From the NCBI GenBank assembly GCA_030068145.1, contig JAPJBO010000083.1, positions 62,001 to 126,000 of the forward strand: DNA of 64,000 nt, in the 5' to 3' direction. Origin of the DNA: Diplonema papillatum (Eukaryota > Euglenozoa > Diplonemea > Diplonemida > Diplonemidae). Below, piece by piece: positions 42,642 to 55,688 of this stretch (position 1 is its first letter; the number at the start of each line of letters is the position of its first letter). The translations under genes and the position numbers were made by a program. The notes under the pieces are model-generated. The model was not told the origin of the DNA. It ran no database searches and was given only the letters and a program-made list of their open reading frames with translations.

Positions 42642-44312
42642 AGGTAAGGAAGTACGAAAGCTTCTCTTTGTCGGTACGAGCGCGGGAGACAATAGTCTCC
42701 TGCGCGCTAGCCATGTGCCTTATTACGCAGGCCATACTACGCTACACACTAAATAAATTGAGCGTGTGCTATACCGAAGCAGGTATTTCTGGAGACACCC
42801 TCCAGAAAGAGTAACTTCGCAGAAAACTCAGGTGTAGACTGTTGTCCAGGTCAAACCTGCATGAGCTCAAGAAACACTGTCTAGCTAGTCAGCCCTTCGG
42901 CGTGAGCTGCACTAACGTTGCATTCAGTTACTCAGAACCTCTGGCTTAAGCTAGACGAACATTTTGTCAGCTAGTACACGGTTCATCAGAACCTGAGGCA
43001 TATGCTTTCGGACAAGCAATCAAAAGCTCATTTTTGCGAGTTCTGCGCTATTTGCTGGTAGCTCTGTTAGGTTTGCGCCTACAAACGCAGGTGAGCTTGA
43101 CGAAAGGGAGCTGTGTGACAGTGTCCACAGACACTTCTGGTACCTACGGGTTCCGTCACAAGAGAACGCCTCAAACCTGCCAGAAAGGAAGGGAACCCTG
43201 GTGTACAACCCAGCGAACTGGCTTCCGCTGGCAACAAGTATGGTCATCTGGAAAGGGTGGCCTGCTGTGTCATACATCTGCCGAACGCCCCTTCCATGTA
43301 AGCCTGATGCTAAGACATGCTTGAGTAATATTGCCTCGCTCTGCTTCCTCTTGCCACAAGATCGCCTTTGTTTTTTTCCCCTGTAGCAACAGCCTCTGTT
43401 GCTCATTAGCGGCTGGGAGGTGATTGGCAGGAACGACAAAATTCTCGGCGGGAGGAAGGGCGGATCACCTAATTCTTCTTCGGTGGGCGCCACACTCTGC
43501 AATTTGGGTATTTCTCATTTTGGAGTTGCTTCCGCTGGACTCTACGAGTGCGCGAGTAGCTCTTGATTGGAGAAGGCAAGGTCGCTGCTCTGTGACCGAC
43601 GCAGCAAACAATGCTCGTGCTCTGTCGCGGAAAAACAAGAAGGTCCGGGGGAGAAAAAATCCTAGCTTCATCGAAAAGGCAGAACGCGGCCTTCAGTTCT
43701 TATGGGCCAGCGCCATGGGCTCTCGAGTACGTCTCTCATTGTCTCCGTACCTAGAGTAACCGTTACCTAACCGAAACCCAAAGCCATAGCCACAAGAGAA
43801 CCTGCTCTTCGAGAGACTGCGTCGGTGTTGAACGGAATAGGAGGGCTAAGTTCGTCTTCGTCCCGGGAACCAGATCGGAACGACGGGAAACTTAGAAAGT
43901 CAGATGAACACACGGGTGAAAAAACAACAAAAAAAAGAGGGGAAGAAAAACATGGATTGATGATACAGCACTACAGGAACAATTATACGAAAAAAGGAAC
44001 TATGTCGAGTGGGCAGCGAAAGGGAAAAAGGGCAAAAAGAAAAGAAAAAACGTCGTACAGCGACAAGCTCCGAGGTGCAAAAAACTGCAGGAGAGCGCAA
44101 ATAATCATGATGGTAAGGCTTGGACGAACAGCTTGGTGTCCAGTCTGAGCCCATTCATTTGTTTCTATTATTTTCCTCAAGCGTCGATGTGGTGGCGACC
44201 GTCAAAGTTGCAACCGTTCCGGGTTGGCTTTTGCCGGGGGAGGTTGTTCCCGTGCGGGACTAGCGCACCGGACGGATAGGGGGCAGTGTGTGATCCATAT
44301 TTCACTAGCAAG
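42642..44312. other. Intergenic or intronic, no clear gene
   Basis: Plus-strand frames at 43424-43759 and 43825-44148 are Lys/Arg-rich; the second follows an A-rich tract. Nothing recognised on either strand. Confidence 0.4.
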
Positions 44313-44464
44313 ATGACAAGAACCGCTGCAGGAAGTGGTAAAAGGCGAATAGGAGGATACGCCCTGACTGTGGCTGTCGTAGCGATTGCTGCTTCTTTGG
44401 CATTATTCTTAAACGAGGTAGCATGTTATTTTCCTCTTTCCTATGGAGACAAGCTTCGCCTCAA
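44313..44464 (+). CDS. Possible membrane-protein exon (weakly ERGIC/Erv-like)
   Basis: Frame from ATG 44313 to a consensus donor (ctcaa/gtgagg). Reads a basic lead (GSGKRRIGG), one membrane helix (YALTVAVVAIAASLALFL), then NEVACYF and GDKLRL. The helix followed by L-x-E-x3-Y and DKLR-L resembles the N-terminal segment of ERGIC2/3 (Erv41/46) cargo receptors, but about 15 residues that normally lie between Y and DKL are missing and no later family exons were found. May be an internal exon beginning after the AG at 44331. Tentative. Confidence 0.3.
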
Positions 44465-47400
44465 GTGAGGCCTCGGCCGTGCGTGAAATAACCCCGTCTG
44501 CTCTTCTCTGAGGCAGCCCGGCTCTGCCTGCTTCTGTCCAGCGCAAACGCCAAGGGGCATGGGCAGGCCATTGTGCTGCAGTACACGTGAAGTTGCTCCC
44601 GTGTGGGCTATCCAGTACCCTTTTGCAAAGGAACTGAACTCAATGGAAGCTGTCTTGCAAACTTCCGGCTCCAAGAATAAACTGCAATCATCGTCGGATA
44701 TGCAAACATTACATACTCGAAGCATTCGTGTGACAAGCAGTTTTTTTTGGAGTTAAGGTTTTTATCCGCAAACCTGCAAACCTGGAAGGGAGACGACTTA
44801 AAGCAATTGCCAGTGGCATCCTCAAACGCGTCGAAAGGTGGGCAGTAACCGTGCTAGACTGACGGTGAGCCAAATGCCGAACGCACGAGTGTCTTGTGTG
44901 CTGGAGTTTGCGCTTCGTGACGTGCGTGCGTTGTCTCATTTTCTTTTTGCGGGACGGCTTTGTCTTCCCAGTTTAGGGTTTGGACCAGTTCCACCAGCTC
45001 ATTTAGTGCAGAAAGTATGGTGCAGAGAAAAGCAATGCCGTGCATTGTGCGCAAGCACAAGCCGGTTCCGGGCTGGAGGCAAATCCTTGAACGCAGACCA
45101 AAGTAAGAGCTCAATTGTTGGGTCCTTTGGATGGGGGACGTTCGGTGTTCTGCCAGCGAGCACCACTTTTGGTTTCAATAATGTGCATATTTCCTTCGTC
45201 CGTTAAAAAGAGGGGGAGGAAGTTTGTTCGCAAGACGGTCGCAATTAAGAAAGAAGAACGTGCATGTAGCTACTTTGCAACGGATCAGTGTCGACACATG
45301 GGCAAAAAAGAACAGCGCCGGAGCACGAGCTATAGTGCGATTTAACTTGCATGTGTTCTGGTTAAACGGGCGCTGTCATCGTTCTTAACGTCTATTGTGC
45401 TTCTTTTAAGTTGTAACAAATACTGTCTCCGAAGAAGTAGAAATAGGTTGTCGCAAAAAAAGAAGGGCGAACTAACGTCCCCGATCGGAGGAACAACCGT
45501 CCCGCAGTCAGCTTCAAAAGGCTGGCAGCTTTTTCGAAGCGACAACCAATGGGCTCTTTTCTGAACGCGAAGATTATCGCTACCCGACGCGGAGGACTGA
45601 CAATCTAACGAGATCTCGGCCCTTAAATAGGTAGGCGTGTCGTCAGGGGGTATCTTTCGGCGGCTTGCTGCTCACCCTATAGACGGGGCACTACTTCTAC
45701 TGCGCGTGACTTAGATCCCTTAGATAATTAGGGCGCGCGGAAGAGCGAGCCCATGGCAGGTCTTTGATGCTCCTAAATGCCCTTGGCTGCCCGCGCACTA
45801 CTGACGCATTAAACGAATTTGAGAGCCTTCATATCGTGAAGAGAATGGAAATATTTTAGACTTGCATCGGTTGCAGCCGGCCAGCAACCAGAAAGATCGC
45901 TTCGTTTCAGAACGAGTGGGTATCTTTACAAATGCAACACCAGGGAAAAAATGAACCCGTGTCACGTGAGATAGCTCGACGGCCGGCACGTCGATTGCTG
46001 AGACGGCTCGCAACATGACCTTACTCCAGAAAGCAAAGAATGTAGCAGGTCGCATGCGAGCAAATGCTGGAACGCCCTTCCTTTTGCATTGAAAGTAGCG
46101 AACGAGCCACGGTCGCTCTGCCCTAAGCCAAATATTTCGAACCGAAAGGACCGGCTCCCTTTCATCGTTCGACAGTCTTAGCTCGGCAGGGTTCGGAGTC
46201 CCTTCGGCACCAGTTGGGTGGGTACGCCGAAATTGTAATGTGGGGGGTGTCAATCCGAAGCAGGGTTCTTGGTTCGTTGCAACACTTGAGTTCCTCACTG
46301 TGCGCTATGGCACCGATAATGCGCAGAAACTGTAGCCTGTAAAACGATAGGAAAGAGACACGTGTTTTGATCCCGATGCAGCCAAAAAAGATCTGGCGGT
46401 ATTTGTGGATTAGATCTCTCAGGAGTAGAGCCCATACTCGGAACAAACTCATACCAATGTGTTGCCATGGAAGAGCCCATGGAAACTCAGTTTATTCTGC
46501 CGGTCCAGCCCATTCGGGGTCATGCTACTTACTTGCTGATCACGTCAGCACTCAGAAGGATTTCGAAGTGGCAAGCTCTGTCCATGCTACTTATTTTCGC
46601 ACCGCGTGGGCCCAAAAAGTGAGAAAAGGAAATAAGAAAGTGGAATGGAGTACAGAGCTTAATCGTACGAGCAGCACATCCTACGGGTACAAGCCGTGGA
46701 GTGTGGCAGGTTCGCGTTGGGGTGTATGTGGTCTGTATGTTCTTTCTTGTTGCCTCGTCGTTTATTTCTTTCTCTGTTACTTTTATTTATTTTGAAGGTT
46801 AAGGGATGAAACGGCAACATTCTGGAAGAGACCCCTTGGTGAGACAAGGTTCTCGTGACATACGCACTTGGAACGGTGAGCGCGACATGCTCCTTTCTTT
46901 AAGTGAGGAAAGCTAGTCGCGCAAGTCAGTGGCTTGCACTGATTCCGTCCCCGCCAACTGTACGTACCACTTGGTTGTTTGTGCTGTCTCCACACAGGAC
47001 GATGACGAACCCTGGTTTGCTAAGCAAGTGGAAGACGCAGCCAGTATGCATCGAACGCCAACTTCAAAGGGGACCCTTAGAGAAAAGGTCCCTCAGGAAG
47101 CTGTTTCAGAATGCGGCCGGTCCGTTGTACTTCTCGAGCACTAGTTGTGCTGTAAACAGAAGGCACCGAGTTTTTTGTTCCTTGGACAACGGAGAGCAAA
47201 ACGACGATGGATGGGTGCTGTTCGGTTCTCCAGTCTGACAATGAAAAGTTGAGTCGCAGTTCTTGACAGATAAGAGGTGCCTCTTTTATTCTTCGCTTTT
47301 TCGCGACATGCCAATGCGGTCAAAAGTGTAGCCTGGGCACTAGCGCAGAGTATGGAGAGCAATTCATCGGTTCACACCAACACACGAACAGGTTTTCTTG

Positions 47401-49833
47401 GATAAGGATAACGAAAGAGCGAAGGAACACTTGTTTCGCACGGAAGGAGGGAAAGTCGGTCCAGCTGAGGTTTTCCGATTCCCGCAATTGCAAGCACCCG
47501 AACTTCAGGTCAACAATTCCCTGCAGCCCTGCAGGATTTGCATACTAATGTTTCTTTTTCAAAAGTTTAGTTGTGAGAACTAAAGAAGAGGCAGTATGGA
47601 CGAGGCAGCAGCTAGGCTTTGTGAGTTTCCTGCCAAGAAAGAATGTGTGAGAATAAAAGCAGAAGTGAATGAAGATCAACAGAGACAGCAAAATGACAAA
47701 CGGACACTTAAAAACTTTAGAAAACAAAAAGAAAAGCGTACAGCGCTACATTTCAGGAGGGAAAAGGAGAAAAGTAAAAACAAAAACGAAGAGAAAAAAG
47801 CACACAGAAGGCACACAAAAAGCACACAGTACTTTTGACTTCGCCGTTCTAAACTGGAAGAGCGTTCGTGTTCTAGACTGTTTTACGTTCTAGATGGTAA
47901 CGTTTCGGCCCCGCCCCACCGACCCGTTTGCTCTAGCGCTGTTGGTAATCATCCACGCAACGCCACGTGGGTGGGCTTCAAATATCAATCGGCAGCCCCA
48001 GGCACCCAGCGTGACTCCGCAGCGCAGTGCCCGCAGCCACGTCTTTTTGCCATTGGTACAGACTGCCTACGTATTGGTAATGGGTTAGAGCTTGGGAGAA
48101 GCTCGTTTTTGGGCTCTTGAGCAGCGGACCCTGTGCATGAAACCGGTCGCTTGTGTGCAAATGCCGGTTGAAGACACACCAATGGCGGCACAATCTGCGG
48201 GTCAGTTGCCGACACTAGTCCACCAAGAAAAAGGCAATGTTCTTGCAATATTCCGCAAAACATACGTCAAGGAGCTTTCCCGGATCTGAGGTTTGATGAT
48301 TCGGGGCGGTGCCGGTGGTTCCGTGGCCAGGCGCGGTTTCGGGCAAGAAAAGTGCGAACCCGTGCACAGTCTTTCAGGACCACCTGCGAAGATACTTTGT
48401 TCTGCATTTGTCCTTGTATCTAACTTGGAGATGCACAGAGCTAACTGTCTCTTTCAAAGGATTGAAGTATTGGCTAAAAGATCGATACCGACAAAGACGA
48501 CAGCAGCCACGGGAACTCTGGTGAGGTTTCCGAGCATGACCGTGTTGACGTAGCCCGGCCAGCTTAAAGGGGGGGTAAATCGTAGCTTAGTGTTTTGGGC
48601 AGAATCCTGCCTCTCATGTCCTCTTGATGCTAGGATCAAGCCAAGGGGCTTTCAAGGTTTCAAGGCGCCTTCTCTGGTTCTCAGAAGGGGCTACGTACGT
48701 AACCCGGTAGCCTCGTGTTCAAACGGAGCCCGCCTGAAAGATTGCTGGCAAAGAAATGCAGTGGGTGGGAACAGCCGGGCGACCTTTGTTGTGCTTCGCT
48801 CTGTTTCTTTCCGCTTTGGTTCGTTCTTAAACGTGATTCTCGCAAGGCTTGAGTTGCCAAACCCGTGGAGGCGAGGAGGGTGGGACGGTGTATTCTACAG
48901 TGCGGGCATTGCAGTATTTCAGCTTCCAAGTGAACCGCGCTGTGCCTGTGGCCAAACCGGAGCACGTGGGCCCCTGCAGGATCAAGAAGAAATGCTGCCT
49001 AACATCAATCAGCTATTTCTACGATCAGTCTGAGCACGTTTCGTCTCTTTAACCGACAGACACAGAGACTTCTGAAAAAGAGAAGAGGGCGCGCCTAAGA
49101 CAACATTAGAGACAGCATCCAAGATAGTGGCACTGCTGTCGTAGAGCGTGCAGTATGCTTTATTTCCTTCTGTTTTCACATTTCTTAGCCTATCCTAAGA
49201 TTGATGCTGCGTTCCGTGTATCATTCTGACTACTTGGCGGCAGATGTGTGAACGCGATACCCGAGTGGCTGCACCGAACCCAGTATGCTAAGTGCAAACA
49301 GAAAGCACGTTCTCCTTGGTACCTGAGCTGAAAACCTTCCTAAGCAACGTTCACTAAGACACCCTTTGCTAACAACCCATTTATGGTGGAAAGGAAACAA
49401 ACACAGAAAAATAAGAAAGAACAAGAAAATGTCCGGAAACAGACATTTCCCCTCAGTTAACAAAAAGAAAGAGAAAAAACGTTCACGATACAGGACCATC
49501 TCTCAAAAAAAGATGCTTTGATTTATTTCTTCTTTGTTTTTCGGTTTTTGAATGGCAGGGATAGCACGAGGAATGGGAAACGAGGTACTTCCGGCGAGTC
49601 TAGAAACTCATAGAAAAAAGAGAAAGTGTTCGAAGACGATGTCCCGACGAAAGCCTGCAGATGTTTCTACATCCTGAACTAGACTTGATGCTCTAAAGAA
49701 ATGAAAATGTTGTGTTTGCGGAGCGAGGGTATAGCCAGACCGGGCGGCGGCACTCTTTTTGGGAATAATAAAGGTTCGCTTGGAACTCCCGGGAGAGTTT
49801 ATGATGTTCCCGGGTGCTTTTTACTCTCGAGAT
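44465..49833. other. Long gene-poor region
   Basis: Only short unrecognised frames (for example 46367-46795 with a C-terminal hydrophobic stretch; 47596-47838 Lys-rich; 48590-49033). A dispersed repeat copy lies at 46168-46292. Some frames may be exons of intron-rich genes, but I cannot join them reliably. No RNA gene seen. Confidence 0.4.
46168..46292. repeat. Dispersed repeat with internal G run, copy 1
   Basis: Shares 'ggggggtgtcaa(t/g)ccgaag', 'ggttc(t/c)', 'ttcg(t/c)tgcaac' and 'cttgag' in order with 53912-54020 in the first intron of the PUF gene; the G run differs in length (6 vs 10). Confidence 0.65.
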
Positions 49834-50448
49834 CAGTGCTCCCGCTAACTTCACATTTTGCGAGGAAATCCAAAACCTGTTCGGGACTTGTTTTTTTATG
49901 GTGCCCCCTAAATTTTTCCACCCCCCCGTGTTGTGCAGGTTATTAGCTTCGTTTGTGCCTTGGATCCCCGACCAACTTTCTTTTGCCGCTCTGAGACCAA
50001 GAAAGCCTTTATCCAGGGGGGTTTTGCCCCCCGGCGAACGGTACGGTACAGATGGAGAAAGTTTGCACTTCTCAGTCTGTTTGTCACAATAAACACTGCA
50101 CATTCCTGGAGGCAATAGCCCATTTCAATTCAACTCGACACTGCGTGCTGGTAAATCATTGGCACGAGTAGACGCAGACCAGAGATCACATGGAACAAGG
50201 CACTTGTGTCGACTCGGAGAATCTGTCAAGAAACCCGGGGCTGCTTCTGATCCTCGCCTCTCTTTCTTGGCTCCAGCCCCTGTGGCAGCCCCAGACTTCT
50301 GCCCGCCAGCCCACGAGTAGACTGTGATGCAGTGCTTTGGCTACACGATACCACCAATGTGAAAGAGGTGAGGAATTCCTCACCCTCTTTTTTTGAGCCT
50401 CTTTTTTATTGAGGAATTCCTTGCACTTTTTCGTTAGCGGGAGCACTG
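49834..50448. mobile_element. hAT-type MITE with 8-bp target duplication
   Basis: 615-bp element with 16-bp terminal inverted repeats CAGTGCTCCCGCTAAC...GTTAGCGGGAGCACTG and perfect 8-bp flanks CTCGAGAT (49826-49833 and 50449-50456), the size typical of the hAT superfamily. No transposase. Interior shares long stretches with the inverted copy at 52452-52953. A palindrome, gtgaggaattcctcac, lies near the right end. Confidence 0.92.
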
Positions 50449-50456
50449 CTCGAGAT

Positions 50457-51473
50457 GGAAATCAGCCGCTCCGGAATCCCGGCCGTCCGGTCCCGTTAAG
50501 GTGTGTGCCCTATTCTGGTGGCGGGAACAGGTCTCCAAGCTGCCTTGTGAACGACCCGGGTTCTGCTGTTGCGGGCGGCCGGAACCTCAGGGTCGCATGG
50601 TGCCTGTGGGAGGAATGAGGTACCGCCCGCACTGACCGTGCGCGAGCGGTAGAGAATGTGTGTGTGCGGGGAGCGGGACTACGAGGATAAGAATTGGCTG
50701 TGCTAGTGGTAGTTGCTGATTCAAAAACCCTCGTAGGTCCAAAACGTCCCCTTTCCAACGTTACAACGTTGCCACGAGTGGATACAGTGCTCGTGGCCGA
50801 CGGACTTCGAAACAAGCCCGTTGGGTTCTTTCACTAGGTGGGCTCGCTCTGCTAGGCTAGGCTTCTGGAGGCGCCGTACTTGAGATAGCGGACGCTGCCT
50901 CATACGTTTCGAGGGATTTCGTTTTGAGTTGTCGTCGAGCCCGAGACGAGCATGCTGTAGTGCCGGGCGACTCTTGCGTGCTTGTGTGATAAGAAAAAGA
51001 AATGATGAACGTGCTTTGTCAGGTGTAGGCGGTAAATTGCCGCTCCCTGCAAAGTGACGCTTTCGGGCAGGTAGAGATCGGTGACAGGCGGAGGTAGGTC
51101 CTGATGGTGAACCGCACATATACCTTTCAGCTCCCGACTCGTTGTATGGTTGAGGTGATGGTGATTGTGTCAACCGCATGAACAGCAGTCAGGCTTTGCA
51201 CGTTGGCCTGGGTCTGTTCTGCCAGGAAGCCACAAGGCTCGTTTCCATGAGCTCGCTGGACGGGTGTAATAAAAGTTTTCCTTCTCTGTTTGCTTCTAGC
51301 TACCGGGAGGGTGCCTTTCGGAAGGACCGGTCACTGACAAGCGAATTACACGTCAACACTGCAAAGGACCCCGGGGGTTACTCCTGCATCGCACGGGGAT
51401 CTTTAGTTGAGATGTGAGCCTGCGTGGTGCTGGTGCTGCTCCTGTCATCTGTGGCACACGAGTGTGTGGCTGC
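50457..51473. other. 3' flank of the PUF gene
   Basis: No supported gene. Overlapping frames on the minus strand (50510-51179) lack features. Probably holds the 3' untranslated region and polyadenylation signals of the PUF gene (an 'aataaa' occurs on the plus strand at 51267 only as 'taataaaag'). Confidence 0.4.
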
Positions 51474-54400
51474 TCACGATGAGATCGGGCCCATCGCGAT
51501 GGGCTGCATGGGAGGCACGTGCTGGTGTGGGGTGCCACGCGCTGAGCCTCTCTTCAGCCTCTTTTGCAGCTTGCTCTCGATCCTGAAGGAGTAAGGCGAC
51601 GACTCTATGACCGGCGCGATCGTGCGGCGTACCAAATCGAGCAGCTGCACAGGTGCGTGTTCAATCGTGGTTTGGATGACGTAGTTGCCGAAGCTATCCT
51701 GTGTGGGTGCATTAGGAGACAAGTTAACCGATGTCGACGAGAATGAGGCAATGTAGGCCACTCAAACTTTGAGCCGGGGGAAGCTAGCCTGTTAGTGAGT
51801 GAAAATGTTCGAAAGCCGAATCTCCTCCCAAACACGCCAGCGTTCTCTTTGGAGTTTACAATCTTTGTATGAAAGAATTTGCGAGAAGAAACTTATCAGA
51901 TGTCGTGATATGATCGAAGACAGTTTCTAGCGTTAATTCTAGCGTTTAATGTGGTTTAGAGGTTCGGTGTTTTATTTCTGTTCAAAGAAGACCGAAACCG
52001 GCGTATGCTTGGCTAGCAGGCCGAACAAAAAGCCATCATCATCCACTGGGACGAACGAACACCACCGGCGAGAAGTAGTCTCTTGGTTTTGCGCTCTGGG
52101 ATTCGTGCTGCCGAAGCCACTGCAGTTGACTAAAGCTGGACCACAATGATTTAGTGGCCACGCAAGCCAGACAGAAAGAAAGGCGCACCTTCACAAGAAG
52201 TTCGATGATGTTCTTATCGCAGACGGCGAGAATGAGAATGGTCTTCGCTTTTTCGGAGCCGCATGCCAGGCAGCGTTCGATCACATTGCTTCCGATCTTG
52301 TCCACTGCGCACTTTGCAATGTTGCGGCGCACAACGTCGACCTGCAAGTGCACGAGAGAGTGAAAGTAACAACAACCAAATTCGGTCAACCTATGCCGTG
52401 CGTGGAATCAACCAAATACCAGTCAACCTATGCCTTGCGTGTCATATTGGCCCAGGAGTGGTGGGCTGGCGGGTAGAAGTTGGGGGCTGGAGCCGAGAAA
52501 GAGAGTCGAGGCTCAGAAGCAGCCCCGGATTTCTTGACAGATTCTCTCCGAGTTGACACAAGTGCCTTGTTCCATGTGATCTCTGGTCTGCATCTACTCG
52601 TGGCAATGATTTACCAGCACACAGTATCGAGTGGTGGTTGAATTTGAAATGGGTTGTTGCCTTCAGGAATGTGCAGTGTTTATTGTGACAAACAGACTGA
52701 GAAGTGCAAACTTTCTCCACCTGTACCGTACCGTTCGCCGGGGGGCAGACCCCCCCGGACCCCCCTTGAAAGATTCTGGTGCTCCCCTGGAGAAAAGCTT
52801 CTCGGTCTCAGACAGTTGGTCGAAAACCCGAGGCAGAAACGAAGCTAATAACCTGCGCAGCACAGGGGAAAATTTGGGGGGCAAAAAAAAAAAAAAAAGT
52901 CCAAAAGCAGGTTTTGGAATTCCTCACCAAAAGTGAGGTTAGCGGGAGCACTGGTTGGGTGATACAAAAGAAAGGGCAGACCACTCTCTCGGAGATGATT
53001 TCCGGGCCTCTTGAGATGATGTGTTGCAAGACGTAGTTGCCGAAGGGATCGAATAGCAGGGAGGAGCAGTAGTACATGATGGCTTCGTGCATCATATCTT
53101 TGAGCACACGCCTGCTCGCATAGTCGTACATTCTCTGTAGGGTAATGCACCCGCACTGGTTGGGAGCTATGTGTGCAATGGACCTGCAGACGGCATGGTA
53201 AAAGGCTTGCTTCTGCTCGTCCGTAAACTTGACCGAGATACTCTGAACCAGCTTGCGACCGGGCATGCTGTTGCAGAGGTCGATAGCATGGGGGACCATT
53301 GCTTCAACGATCAGAGGCGTGCCTGTTGGGCTTACAGTGCCAGGACCTCGTGCGTGCAGGGCTAGAGCCATCAGCACTTCTGCCCCGCTCATGTTCTTGC
53401 ACAGGTCCCTAACGTCCCTGCAGGCAATCATCAGAAGTTGAGCGACATGGTCCGGCTGACCTGCTTCGATAGCAGCAATAACCACCTTGCTTGCCGTAGG
53501 GTCTGCGTTGAGGGAAGGATCGTTTCAATTGGATGCAGTATCATGGAACGGTTGAACAGAACCAAGTATCAGGGTTGGGGATCTTTTCGCCAGGGTCCAT
53601 CGTTCTTGGACCTTGTGTTGTAATTTCGCTACTCAACTCGTCAAGCCGTGTCCTGAACGCTGCCAAGAAAGATGAGAAGGCGCACCTTTGGCCATCTCTG
53701 AGAAGTTTTCCAATACGTGTGTCATCGCCTCGTAGTAGCAGCCATATGCGCCGTGGGCAAGTGCGCTCTGCAGATGTTGTGCACCTGCAGGGCTGTAGAA
53801 GTCAGCCGCCCGCAGAATGACCGGTGTTGGTATCTCTTTCTCAGGCGTCTGTACGAGTTTTGCAGTAAGAATAGGGTAAAGTGTTTGCGAACTAGTTAGC
53901 TCCCCAGCGAGGTCTGCGATCCTCCACTGCGCTCTCGATGGAAGTTGCCCCCAAATGCGGAGGGGGGGGGGTGTCAAGCCGAAGAAGAGGGTTCCGATTC
54001 GCTGCAACCGCTTGAGCTTGGTGCTGGTCTGCCGATAAAGCACGGCAAATACAGCTTTCACAAAGGTGGTTGGCATATTTCTAGTCCCGTTTCGCAACTG
54101 GCCCACAGGATTAGTGATAATATAGGTAACCCTGGGAAACCCAGGATTGACACCTACGTAAGGTGAGGGTAAGTTCAACGCTATCATCAACATCAGGCCA
54201 GCAGCGTGATCCGGTAGAGGGTACTACAGGTGGAATACCCTCGTATCCCTACGTTTCTTTCCCGGTTCAAAGGCACAAACTCGATTTGAATCCGGATGTA
54301 AGGAAAGCTGTGCGTTGACACCTGTCACCGACACCCAAGGGTGGCGCCGCAGGTGGCTGTATTGCGGTGCAAAGGTGCCAGCACACACTCGGACAGCCGC

Positions 54401-55184
54401 GCCTCCGTCAGGTCAAGCACGGGACTTGGGAGACGCGGTCAACGTCCGGTACTAACAAAACAAGCATGAACGAGCTGTGGGTGGCAGCGGTTGGAAGAAC
54501 AATCCAGTTCAAACTGTTAATGGATACCATTTCCGGACTCGAGTCGCCGTTGTTGCGCATGGGGGCGTACGTCATAAGACTGCTGTTGCTAGGAGTGAGG
54601 CTTCCAGATGAGGAGCCTGATCGTGCAGGTGATGATTGATACATGGCGCCATTGGAGTAAGGGGGTTGAGGCTGCGCATGGGTATGCGCTGTGTGCGTGT
54701 GCCTGCCCCTGGGGGTAACGGCAGGTGTAGGATCTATGGCAAGGACGAGGACGGTGCCGTTGGAGAGCCCTATGTCAATGGCTTGCGAGGAAAGGTTGCA
54801 GGTGATCGGTTGCCCGGAAAGAAGGAGGTTGAAGTTTGTGGCGTGCAGGGAGAAGAGCTGGGCGGCGAACAGGCGGATGTCACCGACGGACAGGTCCGTC
54901 AGGTCGCACTTCAGCTGCTGCGTGCCGTACGTGGCGGGGTTGAAGATTGTAATCACGTGCGGGCGCAGACTAGACGGCACAAACGCCGGCGCCGCCGCAC
55001 TCAACAGCCGGGGACCGCCCCTCTTTGGCGAGCACGCAGGACCACCAGCTCTTCCTTCAGTATCCACCTCGCCTCCGTACACAGCCGCGCAATCCTTCGC
55101 CGGTATCAGTTCCGGGAGCGCTTCGTACTCATCCAGCTCGTCCACCAGAGCCATGAGGGACTGTTCAATGTGATCACGGTCCAT
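51474..55184 (-). CDS. PUF (Pumilio) RNA-binding protein with N-terminal ubiquitin-like domain (five exons)
   Basis: Predicted exons: 54528-55184, 53686-53848, 52985-53502 (or to 52982), 52189-52341, 51474-51698; all GT-AG, phases consistent, ~571 aa. Residues ~76-151 resemble a ubiquitin-like beta-grasp fold (KCDLTDLSVGDIRLFAAQLF, then LLLSGQPI and SNGTVLVLAI). After a low-complexity linker, residues ~220-550 form the PUF array; the N-terminal repeats are diverged, the last ones clear: NQCGCITLQRM, DPFGNYVLQHII, DKIGSNVIERCL, DSFGNYVIQTTI. By the PUF code, NY..Q reads U and SN..E reads G, so the 5' 'UGU' end of a target is plausible. PUF proteins bind mRNA 3' UTRs to repress translation or trigger decay. 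Intron 3 contains a MITE; intron 1 a dispersed repeat. Confidence 0.88.
52452..52953. mobile_element. Second hAT-type MITE copy, inverted, inside PUF intron 3
   Basis: Inverted relative to the copy at 49834-50448. Its intact end GTTAGCGGGAGCACTG finishes at 52953 and abuts exon 3's donor region; the other end (near 52452) lacks the terminal repeat, so the copy is truncated or has lost that end. It has a 16-base A tract (52884-52899) that the other copy lacks. Confidence 0.85.
53912..54020. repeat. Dispersed repeat with internal G run, copy 2
   Basis: In PUF intron 1. Matches 46168-46292 over the G run and the following ~50 bases. Confidence 0.65.
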
Positions 55185-55688
55185 CTTGCTCAATTTCCCT
55201 TTCTCCCCCTCTCTTCTTCTTTTTGAAAGGCAACGCTTCCTTTTCTGGGCTGCTGACGTCCCTTTCTCGAGCCTTTCTCTAGCGGCGGGTCCGCGAAGAC
55301 ACAGAAAACGCTGGTTAATGCGCTGTTTCCTTTGCACACTGGAATCTACGTGTGATTCGTGTGTGCTTCTTTTGTCACGTTTATCCGCGGTTGTCCTTTC
55401 TACCAGAGGGGCTTGTGTGTATGGTGTGTGTGTGTGTTTATGTATGCCTTTCGGTGTGTATGTGCGAATTAGCTTCAAACATATTCGAGACAGACCAGAG
55501 TTCCGCAACCTCGTGCGAGGTGCCTATGGGCATACCGCAAGCTACGAGTGCAGGCTGGTCTCTGAACCAAATGTGAATTACCTGCCATGGTGTCTTCGTC
55601 AAAGGGCAAATGGTCCACGGCTTCGCAAAAGGGACAACACCAACCCAACTGCTGGCAGGGTAGATATTCACCCGAGAACCTCGAACGC
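55185..55688. other. Likely PUF promoter and 5' leader region
   Basis: 504 bases between the PUF ATG and the 16-bp satellite. Contains a short (tg)n run at 55421-55438 and a pyrimidine-rich stretch next to the ATG. No TATA-like or other motif stands out. Confidence 0.4.
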
